Origin: Palsa-504 sp963769715 | Lineage (GTDB): Bacteria > Actinomycetota > Actinomycetes > Streptosporangiales > Streptosporangiaceae | Length of the DNA: 64,000 bases | Assembly: GCA_963769715.1 (NCBI GenBank) | Contig: CAVYNE010000046.1 | Span: 62,001 to 126,000 of the forward strand | Direction of reading: 5' to 3' | In this document: positions 25,290 to 33,510 of the stretch, in pieces | Position numbering within the stretch: position 1 is the first letter of the stretch | How the letters are laid out: the number at the start of each line of letters is the position of its first letter | The notes under the pieces: generated by a model | What the model was told of the DNA's origin: nothing | The model's database searches: none | What the model saw: only the letters and a program-made list of their open reading frames with translations | Translations under genes and position numbers: made by a program

Positions 25290-26536
25290 CGGACCGGCCG
25301 GCGGCCGGCTACATCGACGCGACCGCGGGCGTGGCCGGCGACATGCTGCTGGCCGCCCTGCTCGATGCGGGCGCCGACGTGGAGCGGGTGCGCGGAGCCA
25401 TTGCCTCACTCGGCGTGCCCGGTCTCGGGCTGCGGACCGAGGCCGCCCGCCGGGGCGGCCTCGCGTGCCTGCGGGCCGTGATCACCACGCCGACGGCGAC
25501 CGACCGCCAACGGCACCTCGCCGACGTGCTCGGGCACGTCGGCGCCAGTGACCTGCGCCCGGCCGGGAAGGATCTGGCGACACGGGTCTTCCGGCTGCTG
25601 GCCGAGGCGGAGGGGGCGGTGCACGGCGAGCCACCCGAAGACGTGCACTTCCACGAGGTGGGTGCGTTCGACTCACTGGCCGACGTGGTGGGATCGGCGG
25701 CCGCACTGGAAGATCTCGGACTGCTGCGGCCCGGCGCGGTGGTTTGCTGCTCGGCCCTGGCCGCCGGAAGCGGATTCGTCACCAGCCGGCACGGCCGCCT
25801 TCCGGTGCCGGCTCCCGCCGTCCTCCGTATCGCCGCGGCGGCCGGCCTGGACCTGGCCGGCGGCGACCTGACCGGTGAGCGCACCACCCCGACCGGTGCG
25901 GCCCTGCTCGCGGCGGCGGCCACACCGGGCGGCTTTCCAGCCATGACGGTGCGCGCGGTGGGCACCGGCGGCGGTGGCCGGGACACCCCGGACCGGCCCA
26001 ACATCACCCGGGTGGTCATTGGGGCGTCCGGCGCGGAGCGGGAGCTGCGCGAGGGCGACGTGACCGTCGTCGAGAGCACAGTCGACGACCTCGACCCCCG
26101 GCTGTGGCCTTCGGTCCTTCAGGCGGTGCGGGCGGCCGGCGCCTGGGACTGCTGGTGTACCCCGATCGTCGGCCGGCACGGCCGCCCGGGGCAGGTCCTC
26201 ACCGCCCTGTGCGCTGAACCGGTCTTTTCCGCCGTGGCCGCCGCGATTTTCGCCCACACCGGGACGCTCGGCGTCCGCTGGTCCCGGATGAACCGGCTGA
26301 CCGCCTCCCGGACGTCAGTGGAGGTGGAAGTGGGACCGCCGGGCAGCAGCCAGGTCGTTACGGTCAAGGTGGCCGACACCACAGATGGCCTCGCGGGCTT
26401 CGGAACGGCCACGGCCGAGTTGGCCGAGGCGGAAGCCGCCGCCCGGGCCCTGGGCTGGCCGGTGCGGGCCGTCTGCGAGGCCGCCGTCGCGCAGTACCGC
26501 GCCCAGGCAGCAGTCCCACTGTTACACCGCCGCTAA
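25286..26536 (+). CDS. larC: Nickel insertase for the pincer cofactor
   Basis: 416 residues from the GTG at 25286, which overlaps the larB stop (GTGA). The start YIDATAGVAGDMLLAALLDAGAD is the LarC signature, followed by EDVHFHEVGAFDSLADVVG (metal-binding His cluster, about 115), the TTPTGAALLAA segment, and the C-terminal domain with ESTVDDLDPRLWPSVL. It inserts Ni into the sulfurated dinucleotide using CTP. In some Firmicutes larC is made by a programmed frameshift; here it is one frame. No lactate racemase (larA) or nickel transporter lies in this window, so the client enzyme is elsewhere. Confidence 0.92.
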   Translation: MTDRPAAGYIDATAGVAGDMLLAALLDAGADVERVRGAIASLGVPGLGLRTEAARRGGLACLRAVITTPTATDRQRHLADVLGHVGASDLRPAGKDLATRVFRLLAEAEGAVHGEPPEDVHFHEVGAFDSLADVVGSAAALEDLGLLRPGAVVCCSALAAGSGFVTSRHGRLPVPAPAVLRIAAAAGLDLAGGDLTGERTTPTGAALLAAAATPGGFPAMTVRAVGTGGGGRDTPDRPNITRVVIGASGAERELREGDVTVVESTVDDLDPRLWPSVLQAVRAAGAWDCWCTPIVGRHGRPGQVLTALCAEPVFSAVAAAIFAHTGTLGVRWSRMNRLTASRTSVEVEVGPPGSSQVVTVKVADTTDGLAGFGTATAELAEAEAAARALGWPVRAVCEAAVAQYRAQAAVPLLHRR

Positions 26537-26590
26537 GAGCAAGCGGTTTGACGCACCGCCGACCCTGCTGCCGCTGATCGCGGCGGTCTG

Positions 26591-26614
26591 ATGCATGCAT
26601 GCCTGCTATCATAG
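26591..26614 (+). promoter_or_regulatory. Promoter/operator of the second VapBC-like module
   Basis: The palindrome ATGCATGCAT (26591-26600) and the hyphenated CTAT-C-ATAG (26606-26614) precede the antitoxin. TATCAT at 26607-26612 ends 6 bases before its ATG, exactly the spacing seen at 18205. Confidence 0.5.
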
Positions 26615-26618
26615 AGGC

Positions 26619-26912
26619 ATGGAACAGATGACGTGGCGAGCACCGGCCGACCTCATAGAACGGGTCCGCCGTGCCGCTCAGCGGCAGCGCCGCAGCATGA
26701 ATGACTACGTGACGGCCGTTCTCGACGCCGCGACGAACCCCCGCCTGGCCGGCAGCGAGGCCGAACGCCTGCGAGAACGCCTGGACCAGGCCGGGTTGCT
26801 GGCCGAGCCTGGTGAACCTCACAGCCGTCCTCCGCGCGAGGAGACCGCTGGGGCCCGGAGGCGTGCAGGCGCAGGGACGGCGCTGTCACAGCTTGTCAGC
26901 GAAGACCGTTGA
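26619..26912 (+). CDS. Ribbon-helix-helix type antitoxin of a PIN toxin
   Basis: 97 residues from the ATG at 26619. MTWRAPADLIERVRRAAQRQ with RRSMNDYVTAVLDAA is a ribbon-helix-helix pattern; the remainder is acidic and basic, flexible sequence, as expected for toxin wrapping. It overlaps the PIN gene (TTGA at 26909). Sequence class beyond this is not clear. Confidence 0.75.
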   Translation: MEQMTWRAPADLIERVRRAAQRQRRSMNDYVTAVLDAATNPRLAGSEAERLRERLDQAGLLAEPGEPHSRPPREETAGARRRAGAGTALSQLVSEDR

Positions 26913-27379
26913 GTACGTTCGCCGACTCCTCGGCGCTCGTGAAACTTTACGCGGATGAGCCTGGACACGAGCAGGTTCGTGCCATGGTCAGCATTGCTGT
27001 TGCGCAGCTGGCGCGGGTGGAGGTTCCGGCGGCACTATGGCGGAAGCAACGCATGGGCGAACTGGCTGCCAACGATGCGCGATTGCTCACCGCCGATTTC
27101 GAGGCTGATTACTTCGGGACCGACGCTGAACCCCCGCGGTTCGCTGCCGTGAGCGCCGCGGGGAGCCTTCTCGACGAGGCTGCCAGGCTGTGCGCATCGC
27201 ATGGCCTTCGAGCTTATGACGCCGTCCAGTTGTCCAGCGCTCTCGCTGTGCGCCGGGTCGACGGAAGCTGTACGGAATTCGCGGCGTTCGACCGCTCTTT
27301 GCGCACCGCGGCAGCGACCGAGGGCTTCGAGCTCGTGCCATCGGATCTGCCGAACCCGAGCGGCGGACACGGTCCGTAA
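26909..27379 (+). CDS. vapC: VapC-type PIN-domain ribonuclease toxin
   Basis: 156 residues from a TTG overlapping the antitoxin stop. PIN acids: Asp in FADSSALVKLY (about 6), Glu in ARVEVPAALW (about 38), Asp in LRAYDAVQL (about 107), Asp in AAFDRSL (about 130). The order SSALVKLY is typical of one VapC branch. It would cut structured RNA when freed from its partner. This is the first of the modules next to the Wadjet locus, and it is convergent with yoeB. Confidence 0.85.
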   Translation: MSTFADSSALVKLYADEPGHEQVRAMVSIAVAQLARVEVPAALWRKQRMGELAANDARLLTADFEADYFGTDAEPPRFAAVSAAGSLLDEAARLCASHGLRAYDAVQLSSALAVRRVDGSCTEFAAFDRSLRTAAATEGFELVPSDLPNPSGGHGP

Positions 27380-27578
27380 CTCCCGCTAGCCTCGGCCCGT
27401 GCCAACGACTGCCGCCTGGGTGAAACAGTATGTACGCAACCACTGCTACGCATCGACCCGCAGTGACACACGCTGAGCGCGGCATCCGCCTGAGATGCGG
27501 GCGACACATCCCGATCCGAGGGCTCTTCTGCTCGCCACCTGCCGGGCAAATCTGGTCATGGCGGAACCTGCGATCTGG

Positions 27579-27842
27579 TCAGTCACTGTAGTGATAACGA
27601 GCCTTGAGGATCTTCACCTCTTGGTCGTCGGCCCGGTACACGAGCCGGTGTTCGTCGTCGATGCGCCGGGACCAGTAACCGGACAGGTCACCTTTCAGGG
27701 GTTCAGGTTTGCCTATCCCGGCGAACGGGTCGCGCTGGATCTCACCGATCAGGCGCGTGATTCTCGTCGCCATCTTCCGGTCTGCGCCCAGCCAGTAGAG
27801 GAAGTCTTCCCAGGCGTCGGGGTCGAAGTGGATGCTTCTCAC
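27579..27842 (-). CDS. yoeB: YoeB-type mRNA interferase toxin
   Basis: 87 residues from a GTG at 27842 that shares a base with the yefM stop (TAGTG). SIHFDPDAWEDFLYW, RLIGEIQRDPFAGIGKPEPL, SGYWSRRIDDEHRLVY and the C-terminal ILKARYHYSD carry all YoeB signatures, including the catalytic Glu, Arg, His and Tyr positions. It cuts mRNA in the ribosomal A site. It sits at the downstream edge of the Wadjet operon on the same strand. Confidence 0.93.
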   Translation of the reverse strand: MRSIHFDPDAWEDFLYWLGADRKMATRITRLIGEIQRDPFAGIGKPEPLKGDLSGYWSRRIDDEHRLVYRADDQEVKILKARYHYSD

Positions 27843-28111
27843 TACTCGCCCGCCAGAGCCTCTAGTTCCTCCATGGTCTTGACGACGGCGGCTTGGCCTG
27901 ACTTGTCCCGGGCGACGGCTTCCATGAGCCGCCGGGCGTTAGCGGGAGACCGCAGCAGGTAGATAGTCTCTTGCCAGGAGTCGAAGTCCGCGGCGGACAT
28001 GAGCACGGCGTCCCCGCCTTTGGAATTGATCCGCACTGGCACGTGGTCGTCGTTGACCTGCTGAATGAGGGGGAACAGGCGCGAGCGGGCCTCGCTGGCA
28101 CTGATGGCCAC
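27842..28111 (-). CDS. yefM: YefM/Phd-type antitoxin
   Basis: 89 residues from a GTG at 28111. AISASEARSRLFPLIQQVND, DAVLMSAADFDSWQET and YLLRSPANARRLMEAV are the classic YefM pattern with its Leu-rich C-terminal toxin-binding helix. AGGAGGG lies about 11 bases upstream; a second GTG at 28120 would sit only 3 bases from it and is less likely. The operator at 28133-28177 precedes it. The YefM-YoeB complex would repress this operon. Confidence 0.92.
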   Translation of the reverse strand: MAISASEARSRLFPLIQQVNDDHVPVRINSKGGDAVLMSAADFDSWQETIYLLRSPANARRLMEAVARDKSGQAAVVKTMEELEALAGE

Positions 28112-28132
28112 TCCGTACACTTCCCTCCTATG

Positions 28133-28177
28133 TGGTACGACTTTAATGTACAACATAGGTGCGAGGTTTTGGTACGA
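28133..28177 (-). promoter_or_regulatory. yefM-yoeB operator region with TGTACA core and TGGTACGA repeats
   Basis: TGTACA, the core bound by YefM in E. coli, occurs at 28147-28152, flanked by direct repeats of TGGTACGA at 28133-28140 and 28170-28177. It fills the short gap between the jetD stop and yefM, which share a strand, and so isolates yefM-yoeB as its own promoter. Confidence 0.55.
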
Positions 28178-28186
28178 TACGATCAC

Positions 28187-29458
28187 CTAAGGACTGAGGT
28201 CCTGGAGCAGTGCGTCGAGGGTAACTTCCTCCTCGATTCGGAGGTTGCGGTGCCGCATGGCAGCGGCGAGTTCCGGGTCCCACGGCGTCGCGGCCGGCTC
28301 GCCGACGAGCCGGGCGAGCGGATGCGCCGCCGACACCGCGGCTTGGTAGGCCACGTGATCATACCGCCACGGCCGCCAGTTCACCCGATGACGCACCGCA
28401 TTGGCGATCCGGACGCCGCCCCAATCGAAGTCCCCGTGGTAACCGAAATCCGCTCCGCCGGCCGCGAGTAGCTCCAGCAGCCGCCACCCGGCCGCGGAGG
28501 GCTGGCCGCCGACGCAGACCAGCGGCTGGCACCCGGCCCCCAGTTCATCGGCCGCCGCCGCGACCACCACCGGGTTCTCGCAGATCCGCACCCCGGCGGC
28601 GCGCAGCGGCTCCTTGTTCAGAGGTTCCGTGTGGCAGCGGAGCTGACGGAGGGTGAGCACTGCCGGCTGTCCCGCCTCGCGGCAGGACGCCAGCGTCCGG
28701 CCCAGGGCGGTGCGCGCGTCGCCGGGCAGGCCGAGACAGAGCACCAGGGAGGACAGCTCGTCGAGGTGAACTCCGACGGCAGCCCACGCGGCGCGGCGGG
28801 AGTCGGCTGCCTCCGCGGCGAACGGCAGGCCGGCCAGCGCGCGGACCGCGGACAGCACCAGCGTGCCAGCCGGGCGTCCGTCGTCCAGGGCGTGCGCATC
28901 GCCGCAGCACTCGGCGGCGAGCCGGCCGATGGGCACGCCGGGCGAGGGAAGCCGCCGGAGCACCGCCGCGACCTGGGCGAGGAGCAGTCGCGCCTGATCA
29001 GGTTCGGGGGCGAGACGGCGCGCCACACCGGTCGCGTCGAGCCACGCCCGCCACTGCGCCAGGTCGGCGCGGCCGTCCACGGCGGCGTCCAGTGGCGCGA
29101 ACGCGGCAGTCCAGGCGACCGCCAGGTCGGCCCGTTCACGGTTGCGATCCCGGAGCGGACCGGTCAGCCGGGTCACCGCCTCGGCCAGCCCGCCCGGCGC
29201 GGCGCCGCTGTCTCGCAGGATGCGGTCGACCTCCGTCAGCGACACCGACAGCGAGGCCCCGGAACGGGCGGCTCTCCCGGTCAGCCGCTCAACCGCGCGC
29301 CGCTGCTCCGGGGTGGCGGCGGGCATCGTGACCGTACCGGTCAGGGGACGCCCGGTTTCCAGCCGATCCCGGGCCCGCCGCACCAGCCACGCGACCGGCT
29401 CGCCGCCGAGCAGACGGTGCAGGCGGTGCAGCTTGGCGTCGGCCTCTGTTTCGGTCAT
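28187..29458 (-). CDS. jetD: Wadjet type II nuclease JetD (TIGR02679 family, DUF2399)
   Basis: 423 residues from an ATG at 29458 with GGAGGTGGG upstream, 26 bases after jetC; the longer open frame upstream lies inside jetC and was rejected. N-terminal half is alpha-helical (LHRLLGGEPVAWLVRRARDR, about 9-30); the C-terminal DUF2399 region has CVGGQPSAAGWRLLELLAAG and YHGDFDWGGVRIANAV with the paired Asp of a TOPRIM-like site. In Wadjet, JetABC recognises small circular DNA by loop extrusion and JetD cleaves it, so plasmids are lost. Family assignment rests on recognised sequence; activity is inferred. Confidence 0.9.
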   Translation of the reverse strand: MTETEADAKLHRLHRLLGGEPVAWLVRRARDRLETGRPLTGTVTMPAATPEQRRAVERLTGRAARSGASLSVSLTEVDRILRDSGAAPGGLAEAVTRLTGPLRDRNRERADLAVAWTAAFAPLDAAVDGRADLAQWRAWLDATGVARRLAPEPDQARLLLAQVAAVLRRLPSPGVPIGRLAAECCGDAHALDDGRPAGTLVLSAVRALAGLPFAAEAADSRRAAWAAVGVHLDELSSLVLCLGLPGDARTALGRTLASCREAGQPAVLTLRQLRCHTEPLNKEPLRAAGVRICENPVVVAAAADELGAGCQPLVCVGGQPSAAGWRLLELLAAGGADFGYHGDFDWGGVRIANAVRHRVNWRPWRYDHVAYQAAVSAAHPLARLVGEPAATPWDPELAAAMRHRNLRIEEEVTLDALLQDLSP

Positions 29459-29484
29459 ACCCCCACCCACCTCCCCTGCCCCCT

Positions 29485-32400
29485 TCATTGCGCCGGGCGG
29501 CGTTCCCGGCCGTCCCAGCGCCACGGCGTGACGAGGACCGCGTCGACACCGTCGTGCCGGGCCAGCTGGCAGATGGCGAGCCCGGGGACCTGCGGGTAGC
29601 ATCCCCACTCCCGCTCGCTGGTCATGACCACGTCCATGTCGAACGTGGCCAGCAGCCCGAGGCACTTGGCCCGGGAGTCGTCGTCCACTCCGGCGAAGGC
29701 CTCGTCCAGCGCGATGAGCCGCGGCGCGTTCGGGTTTCCCGCCGACTTGTAGTACGCCGACGCCGCGGCGAACAACGGAACCGAGGCAACCAGGGCCCGC
29801 TCGCCGCCCGAAGCCGGGCCGGTGGCGGGCCGCCACTGCCCGTCCTGATACCGCTGGATCACGAACTCGTGCCACCTGCGGTAGTCCAGCGCGGCGGTCA
29901 GCGCCTCGGCCCACCCGGCCGCGGGATTGCTGGCGTGCTCAGTGGCAATGCGCTGCTGAAGGAACGACCCGACGGCGGCCCGGTCATCGGCAGACCAGGC
30001 GTCGATTGTCTGCCGGAGCTTGTGCCGGACCTGATCAAGACCGTCCGGCGCGTCCCGCGCCTGCTGCCAGATCAGCCGCAGCTTCATGCCAGTCGACGTC
30101 GGCCGGGATTCCAGCTCCTCGTTCATGGCCCTGACTTCGGCCTCGGCCGCGGCGATCAGCTCGTGCAGCGTCCCTGCCACCTCGTTGAGCAGGTGGTTCT
30201 CCAGGATCTCCCGTTCCCTGGCAGACAGCAGCCGCGCCCGCTGCTCGGCTTCCTCGCCGAGCGCCGCGGCGAGCCCGGGGATGTCGTGACTGCGGCCCTG
30301 GAAGACCACGTCCACCACGATGACGCCCTCGTTCAGCGTGAGGCCGGCCGAATGCCCGTGCCGGGCCATGGCGTCGGCGAGCAGCTTGTGTTCCTCGGTG
30401 ACCCGCTTCTGGATCCGGTCCCACGGGCCGTCCGCGTCGTCCACGGACTCCAGCCCGGCGTTCACGGCGCGGGCCAGCAGTACGGCCGGCGTCGCCGGCC
30501 ACGGCTGTGTGACGTCGGGAATCTCCAGCGAGGGCAGCGCGACGCGCAGCAGCCCGGTGGCGGCGAACGACCGGAACTCCGCGACCGCGGCGTCCCGTGT
30601 CCGCGCCGCCTCGTCGATCTCGCCGCGCAAGGTCTCCCGCTTGCCCTCGGCCCGGCCGCGATCGCCCACGGCCTGCTGCTCCTGGCCGCGCGCGGCCTTC
30701 TCGGCTGCGTTGCGGAGTTCGATGTCGCGCCGGACCTCGTCCAGCTGCCGGTACAGTTCCTCGACCGCTGCCCCGGCGGTCGCCAGAAGCGCGTCGTGCA
30801 CGGCCTGAGCGGACGAGGCCTCATGCCGGGCCACGGCCGCGGCCTCGGCCGCCTCGTCCAGGTGGGCCCGGCTTTCGGCCAGTTCCGCCGCGGCCTCGTC
30901 CGCGGCCCGGGCCGCCTCCTGCGACGCCTCGGCGGCGGGCCACAAGCCGGCCAGTGCCAGCCGGTACGCGTCCACCCCGGCCTTGACCGCGGCGAGCTCG
31001 CCCGGCTCGGGGGGCAGGGCGACGTCGTGGGCGAACTCTTCGGCGCGCAGGACGGCGGCGGCCAGCTCCTCCTGCCGCTGCCCGCACACCGTAACGGCGT
31101 GAGCATGCTGCTCGCGCAGTTCGCCGCGCCGCCGGCGTTCGGCGGCGGCGACGGTGTAGGCCTCGCGGACCGCGGCGTCCGGCGGCACCGCGCGATGTTC
31201 GTCCGCGAGCCGCTCCCGGCGCACGCCCAGCTCGGCCAGCGCCGCGTCGAGGTCGCCGATTGCCGTCCGCTCCTGCCGCAGCTCCTCGGCGAGCCGCGCG
31301 ATCCGGGCCCGCCGTGCGGCCTCACGCGCCCCTTCGCCGATGTAGCCGGCGCTGTCCTTCCGCCAGGCACCGCCCAGCACGCCGTTCGCCCAGCGGCCGT
31401 CCGCCGATACCCACGTCCGGCCCGCCCCATCCAGCCCGCCCAGCCCGATGGCAGACAGCACGGCGCGGACAGTCTCTGCTGGCAGCATCCCCGCCTGGGG
31501 ATCACCGGAGTCGATCGCCGGGACCAGGACGCTCGCGCACGACGGGCCGGGCACGGGCGAGAGCCCGGACACCACGGTCACGTCGCCGTCGACGAGGTTC
31601 GCGTCGGGCGTGATCCACGCATCGAGTATCCCCGCCGCCTCCAGCGCAGCCTCAAGCCCCGCGCGACGCTCCTGCGGCACGTCCGGCGCGAAATCGGTCA
31701 CCTTCCACAGCGGCGCGCCCGGACGGCCATCGCGGACGCCGGGCTGCCTCGTATGCGGAAGCGGCGGAGCGTCGTGGCCGCCCGCTCGCAGCCGCTCGAT
31801 CTCTGCCTCGAGTTCGCGCGCGTGACCCGCGTGCGCGGCACGCCGGGCGGACAGCTCGGCGTCGAGACGGCCAAGCTCGGCACCTGCCGCCCGGGCCGCG
31901 TCGTCGATGGCCGCGACCGCCGGATTGGCGCCGTCCCCGGTCACCGCCCACGCTTCCAGGGCGCCGGTCAGCTCGTCCGCGTCGGTGATCCGGAGCTCGG
32001 TCAGCCCGCGAAGGTAGAACCGGTAGGCACGGGCAAGTTCCCCGGCTCGTTCGGTAGATTCCTGCTCGGCAGCGGCGAGTCGTCCGGCTGCGGCCTGTAC
32101 CTCGGCGGTGAGCCGGTCCTCCTCGGCGCGCGCCGTTTGCAGCGCTCTCCGCCGGTCCTCGGCCTCGGCGAGCAGTCGCTCCAGTTGCCCGACGGCCTGC
32201 GACTGGCGGTCGGCGACGGCCTGCGTCTCCCGGCGGGCGCGCGCCAGATCCTGCTCCCAGGGATCGGCGGCCGCGTGGTGGCCGGGCGCGCACCGGGCCG
32301 TGGCCGCCGTCTCCTCGGCCTGGCGCTGCGCGGCATCCAGCGCGCCGCGCGCGGTTTCGGCCCGGTGCGCGGCTTCGCCGGTCCGCACGGACCGTTTCTG

Positions 32401-33510
32401 CGTCTCGGCGGCTAGCCGGTCCCGGTCCCGCTCCCTGATGCGCGCCGTCTCGTCCCGGCGTCGCGCCTCGCCGCGCATCTGCTCGAGCCGCTCGGCGTCC
32501 CGCATCGCCGGGTCCTGCTGCAGCGCTTCGCGCCGCGCCTCGAGCTGGGTCCGCCGCTGCTCGAGCTCGTCCAGTTCGCGCTGCGCCGTCCGCAGCTGCG
32601 CGTCCGCCGCGGCGAACGCCTCCTCCGCCGCGGTCAGGTCCCGGCCGAGCTGCTCGTACCGGCTCTGCGCCTGACGTGGCCCGGTCGCCTTGCGCTTGGC
32701 CGCGATCATGGCGTACCGGCGGTAATGCCGGAGGAAGTCGTGCGCGGCCTGCCGGGCCTCCGCCAGGGCTCGCAGCGCGTCGCGCTCCTCGTCCAGCCCG
32801 CGAAACGCCTCGGCGACCGTCGTCACCAGGCCTGGGCTGAGCGGAGGCAGCGCCTCGGTCAGCGCGCGAGACAGCAGCTTCTCGTCGGGCTTCTTGGAAA
32901 GCTGCGGCTGTCGGAGCTGGATCAGCAAGTTGACCAGCACCTCGTAGCGGTGCTCACCGAGCCCGAACAGGGCTTCGTCCACCGCCCGGCGGTAGTCGGC
33001 GGCCCGGTCGTACACCAGCCCGTGCCCGTCGATCTCCTCGCGCAGCTTCTCCCTGGTGAGCGGAACCCGGCTCGAGGGCAGCAAGCGCAGGTCGCCGCCG
33101 ACCCGCCGGGTCGTGACGAAGAACCAGTGGCGTGCGATGCCGCGGCCGGCGACGGCTTTCAGCCCGCAGCCGATAGTCCGGAACTCGGTGGTCCCGTCGG
33201 CGGTACGGCGGCCGAACTCCAGCCACGTGTACCCGACGCGTTCCGGATGGGGATGCTTGCCGCCCAGCAGCAGGTTCCACTCCATCTTCTTCTGCTGGTC
33301 GCCGTCCGGCTCCAGCCGATGCGGTGCGAGCTCCCCATCCAGCAGGAACGGCAGCGTCAGCGCCAGCACCTTGGACTTGCCGGTTCCGTTGTTGCCGCGC
33401 AGCAGGAGCCGGCCGTCGTGGAACCAGAACTCCTCGGCGTCGTAGTAGAACATGTCGACCAGGCCGGCACGCAGCGGCTTCCACCGCTCAGAACAGGGCG
33501 CTGGCAGCAT
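29485..33510 (-). CDS. jetC: Wadjet type II SMC-like ATPase JetC (TIGR02680 family)
   Basis: 1341 residues from the ATG at 33510, overlapping jetB by 23 bases; an upstream extension with Arg/Gln repeats was rejected because family members open with RWKPLRAGLVD. Walker A GNNGTGKS at 39-46 after the typical FHDGRLLLRG; long coiled coils (about 230-480 and 700-1000) interrupted by a globular hinge-like part; C-terminal lobe with ASGGERALVASVPLF (ABC signature, about 1225) and Walker B PRLIALDEAFAGVDDDS (about 1265). This is the motor that would extrude DNA loops with JetA and JetB. Fully open. Confidence 0.93.
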   Translation of the reverse strand: MLPAPCSERWKPLRAGLVDMFYYDAEEFWFHDGRLLLRGNNGTGKSKVLALTLPFLLDGELAPHRLEPDGDQQKKMEWNLLLGGKHPHPERVGYTWLEFGRRTADGTTEFRTIGCGLKAVAGRGIARHWFFVTTRRVGGDLRLLPSSRVPLTREKLREEIDGHGLVYDRAADYRRAVDEALFGLGEHRYEVLVNLLIQLRQPQLSKKPDEKLLSRALTEALPPLSPGLVTTVAEAFRGLDEERDALRALAEARQAAHDFLRHYRRYAMIAAKRKATGPRQAQSRYEQLGRDLTAAEEAFAAADAQLRTAQRELDELEQRRTQLEARREALQQDPAMRDAERLEQMRGEARRRDETARIRERDRDRLAAETQKRSVRTGEAAHRAETARGALDAAQRQAEETAATARCAPGHHAAADPWEQDLARARRETQAVADRQSQAVGQLERLLAEAEDRRRALQTARAEEDRLTAEVQAAAGRLAAAEQESTERAGELARAYRFYLRGLTELRITDADELTGALEAWAVTGDGANPAVAAIDDAARAAGAELGRLDAELSARRAAHAGHARELEAEIERLRAGGHDAPPLPHTRQPGVRDGRPGAPLWKVTDFAPDVPQERRAGLEAALEAAGILDAWITPDANLVDGDVTVVSGLSPVPGPSCASVLVPAIDSGDPQAGMLPAETVRAVLSAIGLGGLDGAGRTWVSADGRWANGVLGGAWRKDSAGYIGEGAREAARRARIARLAEELRQERTAIGDLDAALAELGVRRERLADEHRAVPPDAAVREAYTVAAAERRRRGELREQHAHAVTVCGQRQEELAAAVLRAEEFAHDVALPPEPGELAAVKAGVDAYRLALAGLWPAAEASQEAARAADEAAAELAESRAHLDEAAEAAAVARHEASSAQAVHDALLATAGAAVEELYRQLDEVRRDIELRNAAEKAARGQEQQAVGDRGRAEGKRETLRGEIDEAARTRDAAVAEFRSFAATGLLRVALPSLEIPDVTQPWPATPAVLLARAVNAGLESVDDADGPWDRIQKRVTEEHKLLADAMARHGHSAGLTLNEGVIVVDVVFQGRSHDIPGLAAALGEEAEQRARLLSAREREILENHLLNEVAGTLHELIAAAEAEVRAMNEELESRPTSTGMKLRLIWQQARDAPDGLDQVRHKLRQTIDAWSADDRAAVGSFLQQRIATEHASNPAAGWAEALTAALDYRRWHEFVIQRYQDGQWRPATGPASGGERALVASVPLFAAASAYYKSAGNPNAPRLIALDEAFAGVDDDSRAKCLGLLATFDMDVVMTSEREWGCYPQVPGLAICQLARHDGVDAVLVTPWRWDGRERRPAQ

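Noticed and set aside
29459..29914. Extended N-terminus of jetD
   Set aside because: It is the jetC coding region in another frame; the ATG at 29458 has a strong ribosome site and starts at the family N-terminus.
29488..32415. Open frame of 975 codons on the plus strand opposite jetC
   Set aside because: Mirror frame of a GC-rich coding gene; its translation is Arg/Pro/Gly-rich without motifs, while the minus strand encodes a clear SMC-like protein.
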